NCBI GenBank assembly: GCA_017461625.1
Contig: JAFTXJ010000009.1
Coordinates: 217,602 to 281,601, forward strand
Length of the DNA stretch: 64,000 nt
Direction: 5' to 3'
Source: Clostridia bacterium
Lineage (GTDB): Bacteria; Bacillota; Clostridia; Oscillospirales; Acutalibacteraceae
Each line of letters opens with the position of its first letter. The stretch's first letter is position 1. A model generated the notes under the pieces. The model had not been told where the DNA came from, searched no databases, and saw nothing but the letters and a program-made list of their open reading frames with translations. Below are positions 13,813-23,322 of the stretch, piece by piece. The translations under genes were made by a program, and so were the position numbers.

Positions 13813-14309
13813 TTCTCTATTGAATTGATTATAAACGGCAGGACTTCTTCTTTTTTGATATTCAGAACAGCGGCAAACTCATCATAGAGAAGATTTTCCG
13901 CATCTTTGAGCATCAATTCATCAACAAGATGAAGCTTTCTGCCCTGCTCTTTAAGCGACTCTTTGTGAATATGAATAGCCTTAATCACCTTAACAATTTC
14001 ACGACAATCTCCGCTGAAAATAATCTTTTTATACTCTTCCTTGCGTTCCAAATCGTTTTCAATCCAAGGGGTATTGCTTTCAGGCATTGAAGCAATAATC
14101 TCATTCACCTCATCAATTGTGAGAACTTTGCGGATTTTGGAAAGCATTTTTTCATTGTCTATGGGAATATAGAAGGTGTTATATCCCGAAGAAACAGGCT
14201 TCAAAATATAATACTGCATTTTGCCTGAACCAAAATCTTCCCAACGGATATCATCAACCACACAAACTCCGTTACCTGAATATTGAACTGTTTCACCAAT
14301 TTTAAGCAT
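13809..14309 (-). CDS. CarD/TRCF-interaction-domain regulator
   Basis: 166 residues from ATG 14309 (MLKIGETVQYSGNG), chosen because GGAGGG lies four bases upstream. The N-terminal 60 residues form a CarD/Mfd RNA-polymerase-interaction domain (GETVQYSGNGVCVVDDI, YYILKPV). The rest is a helical C-terminal region as in CdnL/CarD-like proteins, which bind RNA polymerase beta subunit and affect promoter opening. Its targets are unknown. It is transcribed alone. Confidence 0.85.
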   Translation of the reverse strand: MLKIGETVQYSGNGVCVVDDIRWEDFGSGKMQYYILKPVSSGYNTFYIPIDNEKMLSKIRKVLTIDEVNEIIASMPESNTPWIENDLERKEEYKKIIFSGDCREIVKVIKAIHIHKESLKEQGRKLHLVDELMLKDAENLLYDEFAAVLNIKKEEVLPFIINSIEK

Positions 14310-14458
14310 AATGCCCTCCAAAAATCAAAGGCGTGAGATAAACAATCGGAACTGTTTACACTCACGCTGTTTTAATAATTATATCAAATTTTCGCTTGTC
14401 TCGTAATAGGCATTTTTAACAAAAATCAAGTTTTATTAAATATAGTTTAAAAAGCATA

Positions 14459-14487
14459 TTGATAATATAAAAAAAAGGTGATAAAAT
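14459..14487 (+). promoter_or_regulatory. Promoter for alkaline phosphatase operon
   Basis: TTGATA (14459-14464), 17 bases, TAAAAT (14482-14487). No PhoB box was recognised. Confidence 0.6.
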
Positions 14488-14519
14488 GTTTTTATTATAT
14501 ATGTAGGAGGGTTCTTTTT

Positions 14520-15647
14520 ATGAACATATTAAGTCCGTTTATTGCCGCTATTGTGGCTCTTTCAACAATGTTTACAGCTGTTTTCAGCTATGCCAAACCT
14601 GTTGATACAGAAGATTACAAGGTTTATGACAATGTAATTCTTATGATTGGCGACGGTATGGGTGAAAATCACCTTTCTGCCGCAAAGGATAAGCTCGGCA
14701 TTGATCTTGCCATGGAAACAGTTGAAGTAAGAGGTCAGTCAATGACTGACAACTACTGGGGTTCAACCACAGACAGTGCTGCAGGAGGTACAGCCCTTGC
14801 AACAGGTATCAGAACAAACAACGGCCATGTTGGCGTAAGTGTTTTTGACCCCAACGCAAGCATTATCGAGCCAATGAATCTTTGCGAACTTGCAAAATCT
14901 ATGGGCAAATCTGCAGGTGTTGTTACAACAGATGCAACATCAGGTGCAACCCCGGCTTCTTTCTCAGCCCATGCTCAGGACAGAGATTTTGCTGAAGAAA
15001 TCAGCAACGACCAGCTCACCTCTGACCTTGATCTCATCTGGGGTGCGGCAGAAGGCTATGTTACAAGAGAAGCCGCTGCTGCTAACGGCTTTGCTTACCT
15101 TGACGATGTTGCTGACATTGAAGCTCTTCCCGCAGGCACACGTTCTTTCGGTCAGTTCAGTTGGGATGACTTTGCAAATGTAACTAACCCCGACAAAACT
15201 CCCACTATTGAAAAAATGACAAAAGAAGCTATCGACATTCTTGATGACAATGATGAAGGCTTCTTCCTTATGGTTGAGGGTGCTCATATTGACAAATTCT
15301 CACACGGTCAGGACATTGACAATGCTGTTAAGCAGTTAGCAGAATTTGATAAAGCTATTGCCTATGCACTTGATTACGCAGAAAAAGACGGCAGCACATT
15401 GGTTGTTATCACTGCTGACCACGAAACAGGCTCAGTCACATACTCTTCAGAAAAAGGCGGTTACTACTGCACAACAGGCAGCCACTCAGACACAAATGTA
15501 CCTCTCCTTGTTTCTGACGCAGATTCAGGTTTCAACAACAACGAAGCTATCAAAAACAAGAGAGTTGCTGCTCAGCTTGCTCTTTGCTTGGGTGCCGAAG
15601 AAGGTACTTTCCCTGCTTGCACTCCAGTTTTAGGAAAAAAAGACTGA
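14520..15647 (+). CDS. Secreted alkaline phosphatase (PhoA family)
   Basis: 375 residues from ATG 14520 with GGAGGG upstream. Signal peptide of about 25 residues (MNILSPF to FSYA). Catalytic features are MIGDGMG (metal Asp), TTDSAAGGTALATG with nucleophile Ser, MVEGAHIDKFSHGQD, TADHETG and GSHSDTNVP for the remaining zinc ligands. It releases phosphate from monoesters outside the membrane. Followed 17 bases later by a secreted hydrolase gene, so a phosphate- or lipid-scavenging operon is possible. Confidence 0.93.
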   Translation: MNILSPFIAAIVALSTMFTAVFSYAKPVDTEDYKVYDNVILMIGDGMGENHLSAAKDKLGIDLAMETVEVRGQSMTDNYWGSTTDSAAGGTALATGIRTNNGHVGVSVFDPNASIIEPMNLCELAKSMGKSAGVVTTDATSGATPASFSAHAQDRDFAEEISNDQLTSDLDLIWGAAEGYVTREAAAANGFAYLDDVADIEALPAGTRSFGQFSWDDFANVTNPDKTPTIEKMTKEAIDILDDNDEGFFLMVEGAHIDKFSHGQDIDNAVKQLAEFDKAIAYALDYAEKDGSTLVVITADHETGSVTYSSEKGGYYCTTGSHSDTNVPLLVSDADSGFNNNEAIKNKRVAAQLALCLGAEEGTFPACTPVLGKKD

Positions 15648-15664
15648 TTTTTCAGGAGTAAACG

Positions 15665-17572
15665 ATGAAAAAACTTTTGTCGATTTTATTAAGTATTGTG
15701 ATTGCTTTTGGCTCAATGTCAGCCATGGCAATCACAAAAGATGACTGTAATGACTACCCTGTTATAATAGTTCCGGGCTATGGCTCAACAACATTTTATA
15801 TGCTTGATGAAAACGGAGAAAAATATAACGTATGGAAGCCTACCGGTGATCAGGTGCTTGACGTTATAAAAGAAAATCTGTTCTCAGTGGGCAAAGGCAT
15901 TGCTGATTTAACTACCGGTGATATTCAGGCACTTGCAGATATGGTAGGCGAGGTTTTTGTAAGCCAGCTTGACACAATCGCCTGCAACGATGACGGAAGC
16001 AGTAAACACAAGCTTTATAAATACCACTTCAGTGCTGCTGATACGCAGGATTCTTATCTTATTGAAAACGACCCTGCCAACAGAATGGAAGGTGAAATCT
16101 GCGACTATCTTGCAGAATATATCGGTCACGAAAACATCTTTGCTTTTATGTGTGATTTTAGAATGGGTAGTGTTTACTGTGCAGAAGAACTTGACACCTA
16201 CATTCAGGATGTTAAGAAATTCACCGGCAAAGATAAGGTAAATATTTTTGCAGTGAGCCACGGTGGTCAGGTTGCAGGAACATATCTTTCAATCTACGGA
16301 ACTAAAGGTGACGTTGAAAACGCAGTGCTTACAATCCCTGCACTTGGCGGTGCATTACTTGCTTATGACATTATGTCACAAAATGTTAAGTTTGATGAAG
16401 AATTGCTTCTTCGCTTTGTTCAGTGTGGTATGATGCTTGAAGAAGACCTGAATTGGCTCCTTCAATTGGATGCGCTCGGTTTTCTCGATACCCTTATCAA
16501 TTCACTTATCCCATATATTGCAGAAGTTGCTTTTAATTGGGGAAGCTTGTGGGATTTTATTCCCACCGAATACTATGAAAGCCTGAAAACCGAGTTGCTT
16601 GACGAAACAGCAAATGCAGAAATCATCAAAAAAAGTGACTATATGCACTACGAGATTATGCCGAACTTTGCTGAAAACTTCAAAAAAGCTCAGAATGCAG
16701 GGGTTAACATCTCAATTCTTGCAGGTTACGGAGTTCCCAGTATTGTTGGCTCTCAGGAAAATTCAGATGCAATCATTTCAACTAAGGCCTCAACAGGTGC
16801 AAAAGTTGCCCCCTTTGGGGAAAGATTTGCAGACGGTTATACTCAGCAAGTTGACACAGGTATTTATCAGGTTTCACCGGGTATGGAAATTGATGCATCA
16901 TGCGGATATCTCCCCTTCAATACATGGTACATTGAAGGTTATTTCCACGGAATGACATTTAAAGACGTATACTCTCAAGAGCTTACATACAAGCTTTTAC
17001 TCACAGATGATATCAAAGATGTTACAACCGATGCAAATTATCCTCAGTTTCACGCAACCACCAACCCTTATGAACCTGCTTTTGCAAAGTTCAACAACAG
17101 TGTTGAGGGTTATGTAAGCAATGGTGATACAAGCCTTGTTGTTACCAACTATTCAACAAAAAGCAACATGACAATTCTTGCAATCAAGAATAATCTCGGG
17201 CTTGAATTTGACAACCTTGCTTTCACAAAGCTTGCTCCCGGTGAAAGTATTGAAATCAGCTTTACAGGTGAAATACCTCAGGCTTCAGCTATAAAAAGAG
17301 AAATTTATCTGAGCTACGTGCTTAATGATAACATCACTCCTGTCGGTGAAAGAAATCTTTCTTTCACTGTTATGAATGGTGACAAAGCTGAATACGACAG
17401 CGAAAATCCCTATTCACCGCTTAACGCAAAAACAGATTTTGAAAGCCTGATTGGTGACACTGTTGGCGGTATTCTTGATGACATTGGTATTAAACCGTTT
17501 TTATCAATCATAATTAATATATTTTCATCCTGGATTTTGGCTGTTTCAGCTGAATTAGGAATCAGTATTTAG
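15665..17572 (+). CDS. Secreted alpha/beta hydrolase (lipase/acyltransferase-like)
   Basis: 635 residues with a signal peptide (KKLLSILLSIVIAFG...AMA). VIIVPGYGSTTFY suggests an oxyanion-hole region and FAVSHGGQVAG a nucleophile elbow with Ser, as in LCAT-like lipases. The first Gly of the usual GxSxG is Ala. A C-terminal region from about residue 440 adds a beta-rich domain and ends in a hydrophobic helix that could anchor it. It shares layout and sequence with the hydrolase at 27326-28885, so they are paralogues. Substrate unknown. Followed by a membrane protein gene. Confidence 0.75.
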   Translation: MKKLLSILLSIVIAFGSMSAMAITKDDCNDYPVIIVPGYGSTTFYMLDENGEKYNVWKPTGDQVLDVIKENLFSVGKGIADLTTGDIQALADMVGEVFVSQLDTIACNDDGSSKHKLYKYHFSAADTQDSYLIENDPANRMEGEICDYLAEYIGHENIFAFMCDFRMGSVYCAEELDTYIQDVKKFTGKDKVNIFAVSHGGQVAGTYLSIYGTKGDVENAVLTIPALGGALLAYDIMSQNVKFDEELLLRFVQCGMMLEEDLNWLLQLDALGFLDTLINSLIPYIAEVAFNWGSLWDFIPTEYYESLKTELLDETANAEIIKKSDYMHYEIMPNFAENFKKAQNAGVNISILAGYGVPSIVGSQENSDAIISTKASTGAKVAPFGERFADGYTQQVDTGIYQVSPGMEIDASCGYLPFNTWYIEGYFHGMTFKDVYSQELTYKLLLTDDIKDVTTDANYPQFHATTNPYEPAFAKFNNSVEGYVSNGDTSLVVTNYSTKSNMTILAIKNNLGLEFDNLAFTKLAPGESIEISFTGEIPQASAIKREIYLSYVLNDNITPVGERNLSFTVMNGDKAEYDSENPYSPLNAKTDFESLIGDTVGGILDDIGIKPFLSIIINIFSSWILAVSAELGISI

Positions 17573-17586
17573 AAAGGTGGTGCATT

Positions 17587-18051
17587 ATGGGATTTTGGGC
17601 ATTTACTTTAGTCACAAATTTAATAGTCCCCGTTTTGATTTTGCTTTTTGGTATTAATTATTGTAAAAACGGTGCACCTAAAAACATTGAAGGGCACAGC
17701 GGTTTCCGTTCACGCCGAGCAACCAAAAGCTGGGATGCATGGGTATTCACTCATAAGCTTGCAGGCAAAATATGGCGTATAATGGGTCTTGTTATGATTC
17801 CAGTTACCGTTGTGCTTATGCTTTTTACAATTAAGCTTTCTATTGAAGCTGTCAATATTTACGGTGCATTGGTGTTCTTGCTTCAGGGTATTGCTTTTGC
17901 AGTGTCTGTGATTTATGTTGAAAATCAGATTAAAAAGAACTTCAATGATTACGGTGTAAGAAACCTTGATTCTATTGAAAAAGAAATTGAAGCTGACAAC
18001 AAAAAAGCTGAAAAAGAATTGAAGAAAAAGCAAAAATCAAAGAAGAAATAA
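17587..18051 (+). CDS. SdpI-family-like membrane protein
   Basis: 154 residues with three to four membrane segments and a strongly basic C-terminal tail (Lys-rich, last 20 residues). GFRSRRATKSWDAWVFTHKL resembles the SdpI family signature (GYRT...S...W..A), known from immunity to the SdpC toxin and from many uncharacterised Firmicutes proteins. It follows the secreted hydrolase by 14 bases with AGAAAGGTGG as ribosome site. A protective role toward its neighbour is conjecture. Confidence 0.7.
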   Translation: MGFWAFTLVTNLIVPVLILLFGINYCKNGAPKNIEGHSGFRSRRATKSWDAWVFTHKLAGKIWRIMGLVMIPVTVVLMLFTIKLSIEAVNIYGALVFLLQGIAFAVSVIYVENQIKKNFNDYGVRNLDSIEKEIEADNKKAEKELKKKQKSKKK

Positions 18052-18061
18052 TAGCAAACAT

Positions 18062-18100
18062 AAAAACGCCCTCGACAGAGCAATCTGCCGAGGGCAATTT
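18062..18100. terminator. Bidirectional terminator
   Basis: Perfect stem GCCCTCG/CGAGGGC (18068-18074 with 18089-18095). A-run on the left, TTTT on the right. Separates convergent SdpI-like and nudix genes. Confidence 0.8.
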
Positions 18101-18579
18101 TATGTGTTAAGATATTTGTTTATTGCTGTATATTCACGAAGATACATTCCAAGTTCATCAGCTCTCCCTTTGAAAATAGCAAGAGCTTCATCAATGGTTT
18201 TCCACTCCGGAGTCATATTGATATTTACCTCGTGCTGAGTCAGGTGACGCTCACCGTGGCTTTGGACCTCACAAGCGAAAATATGACTTTCGTGAAGAGT
18301 GTCTTCGTCATACTCTCTCACTTCGATTATATGCTCCGTTGCTTTAACGATGTAGCCAGTTTCTTCCTCAACCTCACGCTCACAGCACTCGCTGAGTGTT
18401 TCACCATCTTCAAGACCGCCACCGGGCAAAACATATTTGCCCTGCATAACCTCATGAGAAAGAAGAATTTTATTGCCGTCAACAAGTATTCCTCTGCAGG
18501 CAACCCTTCGCTTTGAAATGTTACCTGTATACACATCGTGATAAATATGGACAATCTCGTCTATGGTTTCTACCTTCAT
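18100..18579 (-). CDS. Nudix hydrolase
   Basis: 159 residues with a full Nudix box beginning GGGLEDGETLSE and ending REVEEETGY (G-x5-E-x7-REVxEExG), which binds Mg and hydrolyses nucleoside diphosphates linked to X. Substrate cannot be read from the sequence. It starts three bases after iolG and is the last gene of the inositol operon, so a link to inositol metabolism is possible but unproven. Confidence 0.88.
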   Translation of the reverse strand: MKVETIDEIVHIYHDVYTGNISKRRVACRGILVDGNKILLSHEVMQGKYVLPGGGLEDGETLSECCEREVEEETGYIVKATEHIIEVREYDEDTLHESHIFACEVQSHGERHLTQHEVNINMTPEWKTIDEALAIFKGRADELGMYLREYTAINKYLNT

Positions 18580-18582
18580 AGA

Positions 18583-19608
18583 TTAAAGACCGTATTCAGC
18601 TGCAACATCTGCAACCTTAACAGGAGCACCTGTTACAAGTGATTTCTTTGCAGCAAGACCGATAAGAACAGGCTGAAGTCCGCAGTCGATACCAACATTA
18701 ACTTCTTTATCATTAACTACGCAATCAATAAACTCAGAGATTTCAGCAACATAAGCCTGCATATATCTCTGCAAGAAGAAGTAAAGAGGTTTCTCTGCGT
18801 GAACACCTGTTGAATCTGAAATAACTGCAGTTGATTCGCTGTCGTTAGAAACAGCAACCTGACCTTTTCTGCCGAAGGCTTCAACTCGCTGGTCATAACC
18901 ATAGCTTGCTTCACGGCTGTTGTCAATAACAGCAATGGCGCCGTTTGTGAGCTTCATTGAAATAACGGCAGTGTCAATATCGCCTGCTTCACCGATTGCA
19001 GGGTCAACTCTTACTGCACCGTAAGCGAACACTTCTTCAACCTCTGCGCCTGACATAAAGCGAACCATATCAAAATCGTGAATTGTCATATCAAGGAAAA
19101 TACCGCCTGAAACCTTAACATATTCAACGGGTGGTGCACCGGGGTCGCGTGAGCAGATTTTGAGAATGTCCATATCACCAATCTGACCGTCAGCAACAGC
19201 CTTACGAGCAGCAGCAAAGTTATGGTCAAAGCGACGGTTGAAGCCAACCTGATACTTAACATTGCTGTTTGCAAGAGCTTCTTTAACCTCGAGAATTTTG
19301 TTAACATCGTGGTCAATAGGCTTTTCACAGAAAATGTGCTTGCCTGCCTTGATTGCCTCAAGTGAAATCAAAGAATGAGTGTCGGTTGATGAGCAGATAA
19401 GAACTGCATCGATTTCAGGGTCATTGAGAATATCGTGATAATCTTTTGAAAATTCATTGATACCAAGACCTTTTGCCCATTCGATTGTTTCATCATTGAG
19501 ATAAGGGTCTGCAACTGATTTAACTGTTGCACTCTTAACATAATTCATAATTGATTCGCAGTGAACCTTGCCGATTCTGCCTGCGCCGATAATACCAACT
19601 TTTAACAT
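18583..19608 (-). CDS. iolG: myo-Inositol 2-dehydrogenase (Gfo/Idh/MocA)
   Basis: 341 residues. Rossmann motif GIIGAGRIGKVH at the N-terminus, EKPID with catalytic Lys, and FLDMTIHDFDM with the Asp/His pair of the family. It oxidises myo-inositol to 2-keto-myo-inositol with NAD. Position among iolE, iolD, iolB and iolC supports the inositol assignment over other Gfo/Idh sugars. Confidence 0.93.
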   Translation of the reverse strand: MLKVGIIGAGRIGKVHCESIMNYVKSATVKSVADPYLNDETIEWAKGLGINEFSKDYHDILNDPEIDAVLICSSTDTHSLISLEAIKAGKHIFCEKPIDHDVNKILEVKEALANSNVKYQVGFNRRFDHNFAAARKAVADGQIGDMDILKICSRDPGAPPVEYVKVSGGIFLDMTIHDFDMVRFMSGAEVEEVFAYGAVRVDPAIGEAGDIDTAVISMKLTNGAIAVIDNSREASYGYDQRVEAFGRKGQVAVSNDSESTAVISDSTGVHAEKPLYFFLQRYMQAYVAEISEFIDCVVNDKEVNVGIDCGLQPVLIGLAAKKSLVTGAPVKVADVAAEYGL

Positions 19609-19620
19609 ATATACCTCTCC

Positions 19621-20514
19621 TTAGATTCCTGCTTTGTCAGCAATATATTTTCTTGCCATTTTGGCATATTTAAAGGGGTTTGCAATAGCGGGGTCCTGCT
19701 CTGCTTCAACAAGCATCCAGCCTTCGTATCCTGCATTTTCAAGCTCGGCAAAAATCGGAGCAAAGTCGATTGCTCCGTCACCGGGAACTGTGAAGGCACC
19801 AAGACGAACGCCCTTAAGGAAGCTTAAATGCTCATCTTTAACCTGCTTTACGATTTCGGGGCGGATATCTTTAAGGTGAACGTGCTTGATTCTCTTAGCG
19901 TACTTTTTAAGCACTGCCATATAATCCTCACCACAATAAGCAAGGTGACCGCTGTCAAAAAGAAGGAATACGCTGTCAGGGTCGCAAAGCTCCATCATTT
20001 TGTCAACCTCGGCGGCAGTCTGCACAACTGTGCCCATATGGTGATGATATGTAAGAGTGATACCGTATTCTTTGGCAATAACGCCAAGCTTTGAAAGACC
20101 GTCGGCAAAACGCTTCCACTCGTCATCATTCATAACATATTTCTTTTCAAAAACAGGTGTTTCCATCTGGCCCTGAATACTGTAGCTTTGCTCAGAAACA
20201 CCGATTCTCTTTGAGCCACAGCCCTTAAGGAATTCGCACTGTGCTCTGAAATCTTTTTCTACTTCTTCAAAGGGCTTTGTGAGAATAAATGATGAAAACC
20301 ACTGGTTGCAAATCTGCAAGCCACGGATGTCAAGATATTCGTGAATACCCTCTGCTGTTTTGGGGTATTTGTTGCCAACCTCACAGCCCTCAAAGCCTGC
20401 GAGAGCCATTTCACTCACGCACTGTTCAAATGTTACTTCGCTTCCAAGGTCGGGCATATCATCGTTAGTCCAACCGATTGGAGCGATACCGAGTTTTACT
20501 TTTGCTGAATCCAT
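19621..20514 (-). CDS. iolE: Inosose dehydratase
   Basis: 297 residues from ATG 20514 (MDSAKVKLGIAPIGW), with AAGGAG eight bases upstream; the frame extends 40 codons further but into iolD without a ribosome site. TIM-barrel sugar isomerase-like enzyme with GIAPIGWTNDDMPD, TYHHHMGTVV and LLFDSGHLAY, which contain metal and acid/base residues. It dehydrates 2-keto-myo-inositol to the diketone used by IolD. Confidence 0.93.
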   Translation of the reverse strand: MDSAKVKLGIAPIGWTNDDMPDLGSEVTFEQCVSEMALAGFEGCEVGNKYPKTAEGIHEYLDIRGLQICNQWFSSFILTKPFEEVEKDFRAQCEFLKGCGSKRIGVSEQSYSIQGQMETPVFEKKYVMNDDEWKRFADGLSKLGVIAKEYGITLTYHHHMGTVVQTAAEVDKMMELCDPDSVFLLFDSGHLAYCGEDYMAVLKKYAKRIKHVHLKDIRPEIVKQVKDEHLSFLKGVRLGAFTVPGDGAIDFAPIFAELENAGYEGWMLVEAEQDPAIANPFKYAKMARKYIADKAGI

Positions 20515-20530
20515 TTCAATAAACTCCTTT

Positions 20531-22480
20531 TTAATATTTTCTTGCATTTTTAAGATGTTCGTTTTTATCGTTAAGGGCAGATTTTCCGCCATCATTACGT
20601 GGTACATCTGAGCAGCCCACGTTCCACCAACCACCGTAGCCGTCGGTCATGGTTTTGGGAAGCACCTTAATGTCAATTAAAGTAGGTTTAGTCTGTTTAA
20701 GGCTGTCTTCAATTGCAAATTTCAATTCTTCCATTGTTTTTGCTGTGTATGTAACATATCCGTAGCCTCTTGCACACATAGCATAATCAATGCTCATAAA
20801 CTCACCGTCACGGATAGGCTTGTCGCCGTCACGATAACGAGATTCAGTGCAAAGAGCATCAATGCCCTGGCTCATCTGAAGGTTATTGATACAGCCGAAA
20901 GAGCCGTTATCAAAGAGCATAACATTAATCTTTTTGCCTTCCTGCAAAGCAGTAATCATTTCTGAATGGAGCATATTGTAACTTCCGTCACCAACCATTG
21001 CATAAACCTCGCAATCAGGTTTTGCAAGCTTTGAGCCGAATGCACCTGCAATTTCATAACCCATACAGGAATAGCCGTATTCCATATTGTAAGAATCGAT
21101 GCTGTCGGTAGTCCACATTCTCTGCATACATCCGGGAAGTGAGCCTGCAGAAGCCACTACAACCGCATCTTCGGGAATCATTTCACGAATGAGGGCAAGG
21201 GCAGATGTCTGGCAGATTTCACCGCCTGTTGCTTTGTTGAAAGCAGACATTGCATCAGGCATATGTGCTTTGATTTCGGGAGCAAAATCAGCTGAATTGT
21301 AATCATTGGCTGAAAGCCTTGCCATTTCCTTAGCCCATACATCCTTAGCATTTTTGATTTCATCGGTATAAGTGCTTACATAGCCGTCAAGGTATTTATC
21401 AAGGGCAAGGATACCTTCCTTTACATCAGAAACCATCTGCACGCTGTCAAGCTTGCCGGCATGGAATGGGCTTGCGTTGATTGTGGCAACCTGAGCACCT
21501 GCATACAGCCACTTTGAGGAAGTTGTAAAATCAGTAAATCTTGTGCCGAGACCGAGGACAAAATCTGCACCGTCGGCAATGATGTTGGCACTTGCGTTGC
21601 CTGTTACACCGATACCGCCAACATTGAGTTCGTGGCTTGATTCAATGGCACTTTTACCTGCCTGAGTTTCAGCAAAGGGAATATTATGCTTTTCACAAAA
21701 AGCCTTTACCTGCTCGCCTGCTTGGGAATATCTTACGCCGCCGCCAACAATAACGAGGGGGTTCTTTGAAGCTTTAAGAGCATCAGCAACTTGCTTAACT
21801 TCGTAATCGTTGGGGATTGCTCTTGGAATAAGATGAACTCTTTTTCTGAAGAATTCTTCAGGATAATCATAGCTTTCGCCCTCAACGTCCTGACACATCG
21901 CAAGGCAAACAGCACCTGTGTGAGCAGGGTCAACAAGAACTCTCATTGCGTTTGTAAGAGCTGTCATAACCATTTCGGGGCGAGTGATTCTGTCAAAATA
22001 ACGGGTAACTGCCTTGAAAGCATCATTAGTGGTAACAGTGCCGTCGTGAAGCTGTTCAATCTGCTGAAGAACAGGGTCAGGCTGACGGGTTGCAAATGTG
22101 TCACCTGTGATAAGAAGCAAGGGAATATTATTAACCGTTGCAGTTGCAGCAGCAGTGACCATATTGGCAGCACCGGGGCCTATAGAAGACATACAAGGAA
22201 TAATCTTCATTCTATTGTGCATTTTAGCGTATGCGGCAGCTGCCTGAGCCATGCCCTGCTCATTTCTGCCCTGCATAACCTTGATTGAATGCTCAGCCTG
22301 CGAAAGAGCTTCACCAACACCGAGAACACAACCATGACCAAACACAGCATAAAAGTATTCTACAAATTTGCTTTCTATCATTTCACCGTCTTTTTCAATG
22401 GTGATATATTGATTGTCAAGGTATCTTACAACTGCTTCACCTGCTGTAAGGCGAACAGTTTTAGGAGAATAGGAATTCAT
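20531..22480 (-). CDS. iolD: Trihydroxycyclohexane-1,2-dione hydrolase
   Basis: 649 residues, ThDP-dependent enzyme of the acetolactate synthase fold. N-terminal pyrimidine-binding domain (FGHGCVLGVGEAL, GRNEQGMAQAA), central domain (VIVGGGVRYSQ), and C-terminal ThDP domain with MVGDGSYN. It opens the inositol-derived ring to 5-deoxy-glucuronate. The N-terminus MNSYSPKTVRLT is typical of IolD. Confidence 0.95.
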   Translation of the reverse strand: MNSYSPKTVRLTAGEAVVRYLDNQYITIEKDGEMIESKFVEYFYAVFGHGCVLGVGEALSQAEHSIKVMQGRNEQGMAQAAAAYAKMHNRMKIIPCMSSIGPGAANMVTAAATATVNNIPLLLITGDTFATRQPDPVLQQIEQLHDGTVTTNDAFKAVTRYFDRITRPEMVMTALTNAMRVLVDPAHTGAVCLAMCQDVEGESYDYPEEFFRKRVHLIPRAIPNDYEVKQVADALKASKNPLVIVGGGVRYSQAGEQVKAFCEKHNIPFAETQAGKSAIESSHELNVGGIGVTGNASANIIADGADFVLGLGTRFTDFTTSSKWLYAGAQVATINASPFHAGKLDSVQMVSDVKEGILALDKYLDGYVSTYTDEIKNAKDVWAKEMARLSANDYNSADFAPEIKAHMPDAMSAFNKATGGEICQTSALALIREMIPEDAVVVASAGSLPGCMQRMWTTDSIDSYNMEYGYSCMGYEIAGAFGSKLAKPDCEVYAMVGDGSYNMLHSEMITALQEGKKINVMLFDNGSFGCINNLQMSQGIDALCTESRYRDGDKPIRDGEFMSIDYAMCARGYGYVTYTAKTMEELKFAIEDSLKQTKPTLIDIKVLPKTMTDGYGGWWNVGCSDVPRNDGGKSALNDKNEHLKNARKY

Positions 22481-22494
22481 AAGAAAAACCTCCT

Positions 22495-23322
22495 TTATAT
22501 TTTGGGAACAACCGAAACGCTGACCACTTCAGGCGGATTATAAAGCCTTGGCAAAAGGTATGTTTCGGTAGTAATTCCACTGCCCACAATAAGGCAGGAA
22601 TTATTAAAATTATATTTTCCGTGTGTGTATTTTGGGAAGAGCTTTCCTCCCCCGCCCGCAACTCCGATTTTTGTTTTGGGTAGCCGCCATAATCCGCCAT
22701 GATTATGGCCGCTTAAAATTAAATCTATATTTTCATCATTTTCAACACGCATAGGGATATGACGTACAAGCACCGAAAAAAGCCCTGATTCCTCTGCCCT
22801 TCTAACAAAATTCTGCTTTTGTAAAAGGACTTCATCCTCACCGAAGCCTGCATAATCAGTGCCGCCAACCAGGATTGACTGATCATTTGCAGCTGATAAA
22901 ACGTAACTTTCGTCACCCAATATATTAATCCCGAATTTGGCAACAGACCGTCTGATTTCATCAGCCTTACCGCACTCAAACTCGTGATTTCCCGTAATCA
23001 TACAGCAATTCTGATATTTACACGCAAGATTTTTTAAAAGCTCATATGTACGCTCAAAATCTTCTTCATCGCCGAATTTATGAAAAACATCTCCACCAAG
23101 CAATATGCAATCGGGCATTGCTTTGTCGATGGTTTCAAAAAGATTTCTGCCACCGTCTTTGAATTTTATTGAGTGTATATCAGAAAGAAACACCATGTTA
23201 AAAGGTCGTTTTACCTTTGGGGATTCAACAATATACCGGGTTAATTTCAGTTTGTTATTAAAGCCAAGTGCGGCAAAGGTGAACCCTGCCACCGCGGTTG
23301 AAATTAAAACTTTTTTAATCAT
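22495..23322 (-). CDS. Membrane-anchored metallophosphoesterase
   Basis: 275 residues with one N-terminal hydrophobic segment and calcineurin-like motifs: FLSDIHS (D-x-H), LLGGDVF (GD), ITGNHEF (GNHE), LVRHIPM and ILSGHNHGG. The family (YkuE-like) acts on phosphodiesters or phospholipids. It sits between iolB and iolD and overlaps the iolB end by four bases, so it is translated with the inositol pathway. Possible reason: releasing inositol or glycerol phosphate from phosphoinositides. That is inference. Confidence 0.88.
   Translation of the reverse strand: MIKKVLISTAVAGFTFAALGFNNKLKLTRYIVESPKVKRPFNMVFLSDIHSIKFKDGGRNLFETIDKAMPDCILLGGDVFHKFGDEEDFERTYELLKNLACKYQNCCMITGNHEFECGKADEIRRSVAKFGINILGDESYVLSAANDQSILVGGTDYAGFGEDEVLLQKQNFVRRAEESGLFSVLVRHIPMRVENDENIDLILSGHNHGGLWRLPKTKIGVAGGGGKLFPKYTHGKYNFNNSCLIVGSGITTETYLLPRLYNPPEVVSVSVVPKI

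Noticed and set aside
19602-19802. Small minus-strand ORF at the iolE 3' end
   Set aside because: Out-of-frame shadow of iolE.
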